Shown: in pieces, positions 1 through 6,730 of the stretch
Numbering within the stretch: position 1 is the stretch's first letter
How the letters are laid out: each line of letters begins with the position of its first letter
NCBI GenBank assembly: GCA_964526915.1
Contig: CAZGMS010000121.1
Span: 1 to 10,464, forward strand
Direction: 5' to 3'
DNA length: 10,464 bases
Source: JAHJDR01 sp964526915
GTDB taxonomy: Bacteria; UBA10199; JADGCS01
Program-made: the position numbers and the translations under genes
Notes under the pieces: model-generated
Told to the model about the DNA's origin: nothing
Seen by the model: only the letters and a program-made list of their open reading frames with translations
The model's database searches: none

Positions 1-7
1 CCGGGTC

Positions 8-68
8 GCTATTTTTTGACACTCTTCGCAAGCGGGGCTTGCTACGTGAATCGTGTCAAAATAATAGC
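8..68. repeat. Nested imperfect palindrome at window start
   Basis: An arm at 8-22 (GCTATTTTTTGACAC) pairs with an arm at 53-68 (GTGTCAAAATAATAGC): 15 base pairs with one bulged T at 62. Inside lies a second hairpin, GCAAG (28-32) with CTTGC (38-42). It sits between whatever lies upstream and the YdcZ-family gene. It could be a terminator or 3' UTR structure of an upstream gene, or a small palindromic repeat element. No second copy is seen in the window. Confidence 0.6.
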
Positions 69-98
69 TTCCCGTATCACCCACAAAACAAATGTGAA

Positions 99-586
99 AT
101 GAACAGAAACTATTTTATGAGTCTTTTCTTCCTCATCCTCGCCTGTGCCACAGAGTTTCTCAACACGTTTTGCCGCACGGCCAACGCCGCGCTCGGTAAG
201 CATGTGGGGACCTTGCGGGGTTCGTTCATCAATCACATTATGGGCACATTGTTCTCTGGACTGTTGCTCCTCGTTGGTTTGGGTTCGGGGGCACTCACTC
301 TTACCGGCATCCCCTACTATTATTTTCTGGGCGGCTGTATTGGGTTTCTTGTGGTGGCCGGCAATAATTTTGCTGTGCCTCATTTGGGTACCATGCTCAC
401 CACGCTCATTATTGTGGCCTGCCAATTGGTCACTTCGGCGCTAATGGACCATTTTGGCATCTTGGGGGGAGAGACCATCCCACTCTCTGGCCTGCGCATT
501 GCGGGCATTGTGGTCATTTTTCTGGGCGCGGTGTTGGTGTTTGATAACAAAAGCCCCCAGCACCATGAAGGTACTGAGGGCTTTTG

Positions 587-605
<19 letters not shown>
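99..605 (+). CDS. YdcZ/DUF606 family membrane protein (DMT superfamily-like)
   Basis: Small integral membrane protein of the YdcZ (DUF606) family, related to drug/metabolite transporters; the substrate is unknown. From ATG 99 it has about five hydrophobic helices. It carries typical family motifs: N-A-A-L near residue 30, S-F near 42, G-G-C-I-G near 80, and D-H-F-G-(I)-L-G followed by a conserved R-I-A-G...G-A-V-L-V last helix near residues 120-148. Family members are about 140-150 aa, which matches residues 1-150 ending at VLVFDNK. Start 99 is chosen because earlier codons are not hydrophobic or family-like; ATG 117 is an alternative and neither has a clear RBS. The frame continues about 18 residues past the expected end, through the terminator hairpin and into tRNA-Phe antisense sequence, to a TGA at 603-605. 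Members of this family often occur as adjacent pairs, so a paralogue could lie left of the window. Confidence 0.85.
548..586. terminator. Bidirectional intrinsic terminator between YdcZ gene and tRNA-Phe
   Basis: A 17-nt arm (548-564) pairs with 570-586 at 15 of 17 positions, around a 5-nt loop (565-569). The stem is GC-rich in the middle and flanked by AAAA on the left and TTTT on the right, so each strand has a U run at the end of the stem. It starts one base beyond the tRNA 3' end, so it terminates tRNA-Phe on the minus strand. It can also stop plus-strand transcripts of the YdcZ-family gene, even though that gene's frame reads through it. Confidence 0.85.
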
Positions 606-659
<54 letters not shown>

Positions 660-708
660 AACCACGAAGATGCGATGAAATCGAACCTTCGAGGAAAATC
701 GAGAGAGG

Positions 709-737
709 CCTATACGTAACCGGTTATCGGCTGTCAA
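709..737 (-). promoter_or_regulatory. Sigma70-type promoter of tRNA-Phe
   Basis: On the minus strand a perfect -35 TTGACA (plus strand 732-737) is followed by a 17-nt spacer and a -10 TATAGG (plus strand 709-714). Transcription would start near 702, giving a leader of about 40 nt before the tRNA 5' end at 659. The sequence just downstream of the -10 is C-rich (CCTCTCTC). No gene lies between this promoter and the next plus-strand gene at 947. Confidence 0.7.
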
Positions 738-891
738 TCGCATAATGTACCCATAACACATCTAAGATGTTTTTAATTAGTCACCCCTGCAAAACTTCAT
801 TTCTTCTGATTCAAACAGTCATCTGTGACAGATCAACCAGCCAAAACCCACAAATATTCACTGACGGATGACGACGTATTCAATAAATATC

Positions 892-920
892 TTGCCAAAG
901 CAAACCCCTGTGCATATACT
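892..920 (+). promoter_or_regulatory. Sigma70-type promoter of the lipoprotein gene
   Basis: TTGCCA (892-897), a 17-nt spacer, and TATACT (915-920) match the -35/-10 consensus at 5 of 6 positions each. Transcription would start near 927, about 20 nt before the lipoprotein start. The preceding stretch (about 740-890) between the tRNA-Phe promoter and this one is AT-rich and shows no gene. Confidence 0.65.
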
Positions 921-946
921 CTGTCTTTTTTTTATAAAAGGAACAC

Positions 947-1360
947 ATGATGAAATACATTTCTTTCACTATTATCGTTTTGAGTATTGTTCTGCTATCG
1001 GCCTGCAGCAACAAACCCTGCTCCGGCAAAGGCATGTCGATCGACACTCGCCCGCTGACCGATCAATGGAATAAAATGGTTCCCATCCCGTCAGGGGGTG
1101 AATTGTGCTATTCCGCAATGCTGGAAGGCGATGAGAGTACGCGGCAGATTGAATACGTGGGTCTTGATCCACGTAAAACATATGATCTCTGGGAAAAAAA
1201 TCTTGTGGCTGACGGCTGGGAACTCACTTCCAACAACGATCTCTCATCAAAATACGAAATCACGGCAACGAAAAGCCCTGCCACCATCAAAGTCACCATC
1301 AGCAAAGCCGTCACCAACAAGGGCTGGTGCACCGTAACTTTCAAGCCAACAGGGACTTAG
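947..1360 (+). CDS. Small putative lipoprotein, function unknown
   Basis: A 137-residue exported protein with a lipoprotein signal: short basic start (MMKY), hydrophobic helix, then the lipobox L-S-A-C with the lipidated cysteine at residue 20. It should be membrane-anchored in the periplasm. The mature part is about 118 aa with three more cysteines (in KPCSG, ELCYS and GWCTV). A central Y-D-L-W-E-K-N-L-V-A-D-G-W-E-L helix is followed by alternating beta-strand-like stretches ending in V-T-F-K-P. I do not recognise the family. AAGGA (938-942) lies 4 nt before ATG 947 and 7 nt before the in-frame ATG 950, so 950 may be the true start. It has its own promoter, and copy 1 of the 145-bp palindromic element begins 22 bp after the stop and may act as its 3' structure. 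Confidence 0.85.
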   Translation: MMKYISFTIIVLSIVLLSACSNKPCSGKGMSIDTRPLTDQWNKMVPIPSGGELCYSAMLEGDESTRQIEYVGLDPRKTYDLWEKNLVADGWELTSNNDLSSKYEITATKSPATIKVTISKAVTNKGWCTVTFKPTGT

Positions 1361-1382
1361 AGCCTAGATGAAAGTGTTAAGC

Positions 1383-1527
1383 TATACTCGACGACATAAG
1401 TTCGAGACGCTTTTGAGGCAAGGAGTGAAATGAGGAGCCCGCGGAGCGTACACGCAAGTACGTGAGCAGGCACCGCAATGAACGACACAGCATCAAAAGA
1501 TGTATCGGACTTATGTCGTCGAGTATA
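1383..1527 (+). mobile_element. 145-bp palindromic-ended element, copy 1 (MITE-like or structured RNA)
   Basis: The ends are perfect 19-bp inverted repeats: TATACTCGACGACATAAGT at 1383-1401 and its complement at 1509-1527. Pairing continues inward with mismatches, wobbles and one bulged A (1500) through CTTTTGA (1410-1416) with TCAAAAG (1493-1499), giving a long hairpin. The central loop contains smaller hairpins, such as CGTAC (1447-1451) with GTACG (1458-1462). It has no coding capacity. It is 94% identical to the inverted copy at 4382-4526 with no indels. A TA or TATA at the tips could be a target duplication of the IS630/mariner kind, which is inference only. It lies 22 bp downstream of the lipoprotein stop. 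Confidence 0.85.
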
Positions 1528-1609
1528 AAACCCACACCACAGGCATTCACACCTTCGGAGCTGTCGGCCTTGCCCCCTTGATTGGAGAGATCAAAACTCC
1601 AAATTGATT

Positions 1610-1637
1610 TTGAGTTTTTCCCAAATGTGCCTATATC
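1610..1637 (+). promoter_or_regulatory. Possible weak promoter for the exported protein gene
   Basis: TTGAGT (1610-1615), a 16-nt spacer and TATATC (1632-1637) form a moderate -35/-10 match about 45 bp before the start codon at 1683. The 155-bp spacer between copy 1 of the 145-bp element and this gene shows no other clear signal. Confidence 0.3.
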
Positions 1638-1682
1638 CGCACAAGAAGCTGGTGACATTGCCCAGAAGAGGAGAACAAACCA

Positions 1683-2477
1683 ATGCCTCATCAAAAAAAA
1701 ATATTATTGTCTGTTTTAGGCCTGTGTCTCTTTTTTTCTCAACACGTCAGTGCAGATGATTCCATTTTGCTCATCGGCCGCCTCACACAACAATCCTATT
1801 GCCAGGAAAAAAAATGGGTCGATCCACATTTTGAGATTGGATTCGTACCCATCGTGTTGGACACAAAAACAGATGTGTCTGCCTTCACGCAGAAAATGGT
1901 CATTGCCACGGGGACGATTGATCAATCACTGCCCCTCAAAAAATTATTCATCGGTTCAGCGTGTGATGAAGAAGCGCAGAGTCGCAGCGATTGGGTGTGG
2001 GGCAAGGGCGGGACCGTCCGCGTCCTGCGCGCTGTGCCAGCGTGGATGCGACCAAAGCTTAAGTGGAATGAATTTGAGACATCCGCAATTCGTGTGGCAT
2101 CGATCAACCCTTTTACGGGATTGCAGGTCAGGCTTGAGGGGACAGTCGTGGTGGTCGCTTTCACGAATTTAACGGGGAGGGAGTTAAAAAACCTTTCACT
2201 CAAAGCCCACTATGAGGGCTGTTATGGGAAGCCCATGACCGCTGAGCAGGAAACAATATTTCCTGTGGTCGCGGCCGAAAAAAAGGTAACGACCACGTTT
2301 CCCCAGATCTATGTCAATCCGGAAAAGTTGAGCACTCCGCTTGGGGATCGCAGTGAACACGTCATTTCCAGCCTTCAGATTGTGAGCGAGAATAAAGATG
2401 TGTGGTTTGATTTTGATGCACACGCGAAATCGGACTTGGGGCTGGCGGTGGAATGTTTGAACGATGGGCAGAAATAA
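1683..2477 (+). CDS. Exported protein of unknown function with signal peptide
   Basis: A 264-residue protein with a clear Sec signal peptide: H-Q-K-K, a hydrophobic helix (residues 7-18), and a probable cut after V-S-A (residue 24, before D-D). The mature form (about 240 aa) has four cysteines at residues 40, 94, 180 and 258, an even number that would allow two disulfides in the periplasm. The sequence alternates hydrophobic and polar residues (for example R-L-E-G-T-V-V-V-V-A-F-T-N near residues 150-162), which suggests a beta-rich fold. I recognise no family. GAGGAG (1668-1673) is 9 nt before ATG 1683, supporting this start. It converges with the minus-strand gene ending at 2491, leaving only 13 bp and no visible terminator. 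Confidence 0.85.
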   Translation: MPHQKKILLSVLGLCLFFSQHVSADDSILLIGRLTQQSYCQEKKWVDPHFEIGFVPIVLDTKTDVSAFTQKMVIATGTIDQSLPLKKLFIGSACDEEAQSRSDWVWGKGGTVRVLRAVPAWMRPKLKWNEFETSAIRVASINPFTGLQVRLEGTVVVVAFTNLTGRELKNLSLKAHYEGCYGKPMTAEQETIFPVVAAEKKVTTTFPQIYVNPEKLSTPLGDRSEHVISSLQIVSENKDVWFDFDAHAKSDLGLAVECLNDGQK

Positions 2478-2490
2478 TGGAAAAACGTGA

Positions 2491-3630
2491 TTACTCTGGC
2501 ACAAAGGCCTCAATCAATTTCATGCGTTTTTCGATCACATTATCTGGCAAGGCCACACCACCCAGCCCGCGTCGCAAACGCCTATCCAACTCGTGCAAAA
2601 GTAACCCGTGGTACGGCAAGGTGAGGCGGCTCTCAGTGAGTAGTCCCACCACATCAAGCCCCACAGTCATGCGTTCCCGGTCCGATGACATTGCCTCAGC
2701 CATATCCACTTCAAATAAGATAATCCCCAACAATCTCTCCAGCGCACGTTGCGACTGTATCTGACCAAAAAGACAATCCTTGTAAAGCTCACTACGACTG
2801 AGTAGATCATCCCTTAAAAAGGTCATGATGGGCCCCAGCCTTCTTTTTTGTGCACCCGTCATTTGAGGAGTTTTGTCTTTCCAGGTTTCCAATCTGCATA
2901 ACAATTCTTTTTTATCAAAGTCCGTAAAGATATCACAACGTGCATAGAGGAGGGGATTCAACGAGGATTCAATTTTTTTGCCGTAATTAACGTAGTGCAG
3001 AATCAGATTGAAAACATGCTCCAATGCTGTGCTGGCCATTTTCATTTCATCAGTGGGCCTGGCGTGAGAGACATCGATTCCTGAGTATTTGGCCTCGGCC
3101 ATGGGATCCAGCATGGATTGGGAACACCCGCGTTTTGCGCACGCAAAAACCACATCGATGATACCATGATACTGTTGATGGGAAAATAATGTGGCAGACA
3201 AGGCTGTGAAAAAATCAGACGGTTCTTGATCGGGAAAAATATCCATCAATGCGGATAATCCAGAAAGGACTTCAGTGTACCTCAATAAGTCACGTGGTAC
3301 GTGACCCGCCAACACAGAACGAAAACGACTCACCTCTGCACAGGCCCTCTTCACCTCATTTGGTTTGACATCAATTGGCCGGGCCAATGGTATTTTAATA
3401 TCGGGCGTTGCAAGAACATCTGGTCTTTGGCGTCTTTTTTTATCACGAATAAAAACGTTCTTTAATAGCCCTGTGAATGCCGTCTGATCCACAGGATAGC
3501 CAGCAGAGGTCGTGACCACGACAGGCCTTTCTTGGTCGCACTGAGTCGTTGATGACACAGCAACGACAGGACTCGGTTGAAAACTCTGGCCAATAACAAG
3601 GGGTCGGACCATTCCATTGACTGCAACCAT
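2491..3630 (-). CDS. Unknown soluble protein, helix-rich
   Basis: A 379-residue protein with no signal peptide or membrane helix. Residues 1-90 are rich in V, P, S and T and look disordered, with basic patches (D-K-K-R-R-Q-R). From about residue 90 the protein appears mostly alpha-helical, rich in Leu and charged residues, with segments such as R-D-L-L-R-Y-T-E-V-L-S-G-L near 112-124 and L-L-L-H-E-L-D-R-R-L near 345. It has scattered cysteines, including C-A-K-R-G-C near 165. I do not recognise the family; its layout (flexible N-terminus plus helical body) is compatible with a regulatory, scaffold or secreted-effector role, but nothing proves this. AAGGAG lies 5 nt before ATG 3630, giving a strong start; M7 is a weaker option. 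It faces a small plus-strand ORF across a 388-bp spacer with curved-DNA signatures. Confidence 0.85.
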   Translation of the reverse strand: MVAVNGMVRPLVIGQSFQPSPVVAVSSTTQCDQERPVVVTTSAGYPVDQTAFTGLLKNVFIRDKKRRQRPDVLATPDIKIPLARPIDVKPNEVKRACAEVSRFRSVLAGHVPRDLLRYTEVLSGLSALMDIFPDQEPSDFFTALSATLFSHQQYHGIIDVVFACAKRGCSQSMLDPMAEAKYSGIDVSHARPTDEMKMASTALEHVFNLILHYVNYGKKIESSLNPLLYARCDIFTDFDKKELLCRLETWKDKTPQMTGAQKRRLGPIMTFLRDDLLSRSELYKDCLFGQIQSQRALERLLGIILFEVDMAEAMSSDRERMTVGLDVVGLLTESRLTLPYHGLLLHELDRRLRRGLGGVALPDNVIEKRMKLIEAFVPE

Positions 3631-4018
3631 ATCAGCTCCTTAATGCCCCTATATCGACCTCACAGGTTAAAAGTTGCTCAGAAATTTAAAAAAAACAGCC
3701 TTTTTTGTCTTTTTTTTGACTTTTTTACCGTTTCTTTGTTGACTCACTGCATCCTTTTCTATAAGCAGGTTGTTTGCGCGTAATATAAATATGCGCATTT
3801 ATGCCGCTTTGACAATTTCTTCAAACAAAACATGAGGTACGTGAGTTTATAGGCGTTAGGGTTGCCGTCATTAACAATGCGAACAACCTACTTTTAAAAA
3901 ACCCAGCACTGTTGACAACATCAACTAGTTTGCAACAAACAATCATTCTAAACCAATGCCCTCATGATGATGAGAGCCGGTCTAGTATCCGGTAGTTTGT
4001 GACCATTGGGAACAAGCC
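3631..4018. other. 388-bp divergent intergenic spacer
   Basis: The spacer separates the minus-strand 379-aa gene from the plus-strand small ORF. It holds the phased T-tract region (3688-3726), TTGACT (3739-3744) with TATAAG (3760-3765) at a short 15-nt spacing, and two perfect TTGACA boxes (3809-3814 and 3912-3917) without matching -10 boxes. It also has an 8-bp palindrome ATGCGCAT (3791-3798) and a weak inverted repeat TAGGGTTG/CAACCTA near 3857-3892. I see no tRNA, no convincing small ORF, and no confident promoter. Confidence 0.6.
3688..3726. promoter_or_regulatory. Phased A/T tracts (likely bent DNA)
   Basis: Homopolymer runs A8 (3688-3695), T6 (3701-3706), T8 (3710-3717) and T6 (3721-3726) follow one another. 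The three T-tract centres are exactly 10 bp apart, about one helical turn, which is the classic pattern for intrinsic curvature. The tracts lie 58-96 bp upstream of the minus-strand start at 3630, a place typical for UP-element or nucleoid-protein binding. Confidence 0.55.
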
Positions 4019-4342
4019 ATGTCGGACTCAACTATCAACTGTACAAATATCACCAGCCAACGTTTTTCTACACAAGCCTTGGCTGATTCTGCCGCTGAGC
4101 AATGCACAACGGAAGCCACCCCTCTCGAGTCGTATCAAAAACAAACCGAGGTTTTGCCTGAGTGTTTTGGTGGGGCACGTTGTGGTTATTATCGTCCTGC
4201 CATTTATGCCGTTCGCATTCATCAGCCAGCCCCTGTTGTAAAAAAAACAACCACAGCACAAGCCACTGCACCTGTAAAACCCGCTGTACCCACAATTTCC
4301 GACCCTGATCGCGAAGTTCATAGTTGGTCGAGCATTCGGTAG
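4019..4342 (+). CDS. Small hypothetical protein
   Basis: A 107-residue open frame with no signal peptide. The N-terminal half is rich in S, T, Q and E with cysteines at residues 8, 29, 49 and 55, including C-F-G-G-A-R-C-G-Y-Y-R. The C-terminal part is a Pro/Ala/Thr-rich, probably disordered tail (P-V-V-K-K-T-T-T-A-Q-A-T-A-P-V-K-P). I know no homologue. Support is moderate: the frame has sensible composition, whereas the overlapping antisense frames are Cys/Arg-rich and partly lie in the repeat element. No good RBS precedes ATG 4019 (only GGGA about 10 nt away). An out-of-frame GTG-started alternative at 3999 is less protein-like. Copy 2 of the 145-bp element starts 40 bp after the stop. Confidence 0.45.
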   Translation: MSDSTINCTNITSQRFSTQALADSAAEQCTTEATPLESYQKQTEVLPECFGGARCGYYRPAIYAVRIHQPAPVVKKTTTAQATAPVKPAVPTISDPDREVHSWSSIR

Positions 4343-4381
4343 CTCGCAAGCACTGCGGTACCGGTGTGGTCCTTGGGTCAC

Positions 4382-4526
4382 TATACTCAGCGCCATAAGT
4401 CCAATACATCTTTTGATGCTGTGTCGTTCATTGCGGCGCCTGCTCACGTACTTGCGTGTACGCTCCGCGGGCTCCTCATATCACTCCTTGCCTCAAAAGC
4501 GTCTCGAACTTATGGCGCTGAGTATA
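4382..4526 (-). mobile_element. 145-bp palindromic-ended element, copy 2 (inverted)
   Basis: This is the reverse complement of the element at 1383-1527: same length, no indels, 9 substitutions. Its 19-bp ends (TATACTCAGCGCCATAAGT at 4382-4400 and complement at 4508-4526) again pair perfectly, although three positions in each arm differ from copy 1. The other changes are 4403 (C-to-T in copy 1 sense, still a G-U pair), 4437 and 4480. It begins 6 bp after the stop of the UPF0316 gene when read on the minus strand, so both copies lie in the same orientation just downstream of a gene. Confidence 0.85.
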
Positions 4527-4532
4527 ACCTCG

Positions 4533-5105
4533 TTATTTTTTCTTGAGAATTGAGCGCCAGCTCGTGGTGGGTTGGCTGACTGGCCGTAGTATGTGACTCA
4601 GACTGCCTGCCTGTTCTGCCATGTAAAACGCATTGGGGCTGATGACCTTGACACGATCGATCAGATCACCCAGATCACAACGCTGACAGACTATGTACAA
4701 CATGGTCACGGGACCATCGCGCCCCTCCCCTGCAAAAGTAGTCACGCGATAACCTTCGTCCCTCAGACTGCTGGCCATGGTATCGGCAGACTCCATCGCG
4801 ATCACCCTGAGCAACATATAGCCAAAGGCCAATTTTTTTTCGATGGCCACTCCCACCACGTTGCCTGTGGCAAAACCCAGGGCATAGAACACACCCAAAA
4901 CAGGGTACTGTGCGATGTACTTTAAAATGGTGGCAATGACATACACCCAGACAAAGGTCTCCAAAAACCCCAAAATGAAAGCGATTTTGGCCCTCCCATA
5001 AATGATGTTGATCGTGCGCAAAGTCCCCAGACTCACATCAATAACGCGCGCACCAAAAACAATCAGGCCCAGAAATAAAACATGCAACATTGTGGTAAAA
5101 TCCAT
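4533..5105 (-). CDS. UPF0316 family membrane protein (DUF5698 + DUF2179)
   Basis: A 190-residue membrane protein of the UPF0316 family, function unknown. Three hydrophobic helices lie at about residues 6-25, 41-60 and 65-87. The family signature R-V-I-D-V-S-L-G-T-L-R-T-I falls at residues 20-32. A soluble C-terminal DUF2179 domain covers about 100-175, with the typical G-Y-R-V-T-T-F-A-G-E-G-R-D-G-P-V segment. The same DUF2179 domain is known from YitT-type membrane proteins, where it is thought to be a cytoplasmic ligand-binding domain. Its start overlaps the regulatory region of the preceding gene: the L,D-transpeptidase stop TGA continues as TGAGGATCTATG, so the stop forms part of the RBS and only 6 bp separate the genes. 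Translational coupling is likely. No classical terminator follows; the 145-bp element does. Confidence 0.88.
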   Translation of the reverse strand: MDFTTMLHVLFLGLIVFGARVIDVSLGTLRTINIIYGRAKIAFILGFLETFVWVYVIATILKYIAQYPVLGVFYALGFATGNVVGVAIEKKLAFGYMLLRVIAMESADTMASSLRDEGYRVTTFAGEGRDGPVTMLYIVCQRCDLGDLIDRVKVISPNAFYMAEQAGSLSHILRPVSQPTTSWRSILKKK

Positions 5106-5111
5106 AGATCC

Positions 5112-6695
5112 TCAATTAATCAAATTTTTGAACCAACACTTCATCCCGTACATGCATTCCTTCTTGGGTGTGCTGATGAGCGTTTTTTGGTCGACCTTCT
5201 GGTCGCGGCCGTAGATGTCATCCCTGAAGTGTAACTCACCGTTGTCATCCACCCAAGCCGTGATGTACAATATGTAAACGCGGATCGGCTCGGGCAAAAC
5301 CACCGTCTGTTCCTTGCCGGCCTCAATGGCCGCCGTGATTTTCTCCAGCGTCCAGATTGTTTTATCTTCCTTTGATTTTTCTATGTTCGTCCTCTCGTCC
5401 TTTCGTCCCTCGTCCCTCGTCCCTTCGTCCAGCGCCTCATCCCTGACCTTAAACAAATACTCCGCCAAATCCAGCGGGCGCTCAATGCGGATACAGCCCG
5501 AACTGTACATACGCTGGTCTTTTTCAAACAGAAACCTATCGGGCGTGTCGTGCAGATAAATATCGAACTGGTTGGGAAACATGAATTTGATTCTGCCCAG
5601 AGGGTTGGTGGGCCCGGGCAATTGCTGAATCCGGTATTTAAAATTCTCTTCTGTCACGGTCGACCAATCAATCGTATCGGGCGAAATCGGCACACCATCG
5701 TCCACCTCTTCGTCAAAAACCTGAAAGCCCTGCTTGGCCAGGCCAGCCGCGTCCTGCTTGAGCAAGGGCAATTTGTCCCTGATGGCGATTGATCGCGGGG
5801 CATGCCAACTGGGATTAAACACCACGTACGTCATGACATCGGAAAAAGCCGGCGTCTCACGTTGCGCCTTGCCCACAATAACCTTCATGTGCAACTGAGA
5901 GACATCCTTCTCGATCACATCGAGCGTGAAATCAGCCGCGTTCACAAGAATGTATCGATCCTCCAGTTGTTGCGGCAACCAGCGCCACCGTTCCAGGTTG
6001 ATCTTGACCTTGGCGATGTTCTCCTGGAGCTCCTGCGCTTTTTTACCATACGCCTTTTCCTGAGCGACCAGCATTTCCTTGAGTTTGTTCTTGAGTTGCA
6101 CATATTCTTTATGGACAGGCTGCAAAGCAATGAGGGAAGCGGCCACGGTGTCGTTTGTCAAATCCGTGTTAAGCTGAACAATGTATTCTAACTTCTGACG
6201 ACCCTCAATGTGCCACTGGGGATCAAGATCAAGTCTTTCCAGACGACCCGTAGACATGTTGGAGGCGTACTGAAAATAGGCGTCCGTCAACAACACATCC
6301 GCCTGAGCCAAAGTCAATAAACGTTTTTCGTTAAAATTATTTTTGTCTTTGAGTTTGGTGATGGCTGTTTCCAAAAAACTCAAGTGGTAGTCCTGCGGGT
6401 CCAAGCCCTCAAATCCGGAATCCTTCAGCACCGTCATCATCTCTTCGAGCTGATGCGTGATTTTGTTGCTCTTGAACCAGGCCGGTTCAAATGAGCGCTG
6501 CGTGTAAAAGGATTCAACAGTAGCGAGCAAGGCAATTTTTTCGCGCTTGATGGCATACTGGGATTCCCCTCTGCTCTGCTCCAGAATGGTGCGGATATTC
6601 TCGGACGGCTCCGAGTTGTCCGTGTTGCCTTCTTGAGAAAAGACGACGGGACACGCCAACAACAACAGAACACAGATTAATATAGACGTTTTCAT
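5112..6695 (-). CDS. YcbB/LdtD-type L,D-transpeptidase
   Basis: A 527-residue periplasmic enzyme of the YcbB/LdtD type, which forms 3-3 cross-links in peptidoglycan using a cysteine nucleophile. The N-terminal hydrophobic signal (residues 2-19) could be cut after S20, or lipidated at C15 through an atypical L-L-A-C lipobox. An N-terminal scaffold follows (F-Y-T-Q-R-S-F-E-P-A-W-F near 65), then the catalytic domain from about 250 (Y-I-L-V-N). The active-site motif has H382 (I-Y-L-H-D-T-P) and C401 in S-S-G-C-I-R-I-E. ATG 6695 is chosen because it opens a signal peptide; a TTG at 6719 would extend it by 8 residues. The catalytic domain carries a hydrophilic insertion (E-G-T-R-D-E-G-R-K-D-E-R) encoded by a simple repeat. 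It probably forms an operon with the UPF0316 gene, 6 bp downstream. Confidence 0.93.
   Translation of the reverse strand: MKTSILICVLLLLACPVVFSQEGNTDNSEPSENIRTILEQSRGESQYAIKREKIALLATVESFYTQRSFEPAWFKSNKITHQLEEMMTVLKDSGFEGLDPQDYHLSFLETAITKLKDKNNFNEKRLLTLAQADVLLTDAYFQYASNMSTGRLERLDLDPQWHIEGRQKLEYIVQLNTDLTNDTVAASLIALQPVHKEYVQLKNKLKEMLVAQEKAYGKKAQELQENIAKVKINLERWRWLPQQLEDRYILVNAADFTLDVIEKDVSQLHMKVIVGKAQRETPAFSDVMTYVVFNPSWHAPRSIAIRDKLPLLKQDAAGLAKQGFQVFDEEVDDGVPISPDTIDWSTVTEENFKYRIQQLPGPTNPLGRIKFMFPNQFDIYLHDTPDRFLFEKDQRMYSSGCIRIERPLDLAEYLFKVRDEALDEGTRDEGRKDERTNIEKSKEDKTIWTLEKITAAIEAGKEQTVVLPEPIRVYILYITAWVDDNGELHFRDDIYGRDQKVDQKTLISTPKKECMYGMKCWFKNLIN
5386..5430. repeat. Imperfect CGTCC tandem repeat inside the L,D-transpeptidase gene
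   Basis: Six CGTCC cores start at 5388, 5396, 5404, 5411, 5418 and 5426, with spacing 8-8-7-7-8 bp. Read on the coding (minus) strand the units are GGACGA-rich and yield a charged, low-complexity loop. The period is not a multiple of three, so unit gain or loss would usually shift the frame. Confidence 0.8.
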
Positions 6696-6730
6696 ATTAC
6701 TTCTTTGGTTTATCAGCAACTCGCTAGCAA

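Noticed and set aside
42..425. A 127-aa minus-strand frame opposite the YdcZ-family gene
   Set aside because: The YdcZ family assignment on the plus strand is clear, and the antisense frame is polar and His-rich without motifs.
4028..4447. A 139-aa minus-strand frame starting inside copy 2 of the 145-bp element
   Set aside because: It begins in repeat DNA, is rich in Cys and Arg, and shows no RBS; the plus-strand 107-aa frame is more protein-like.
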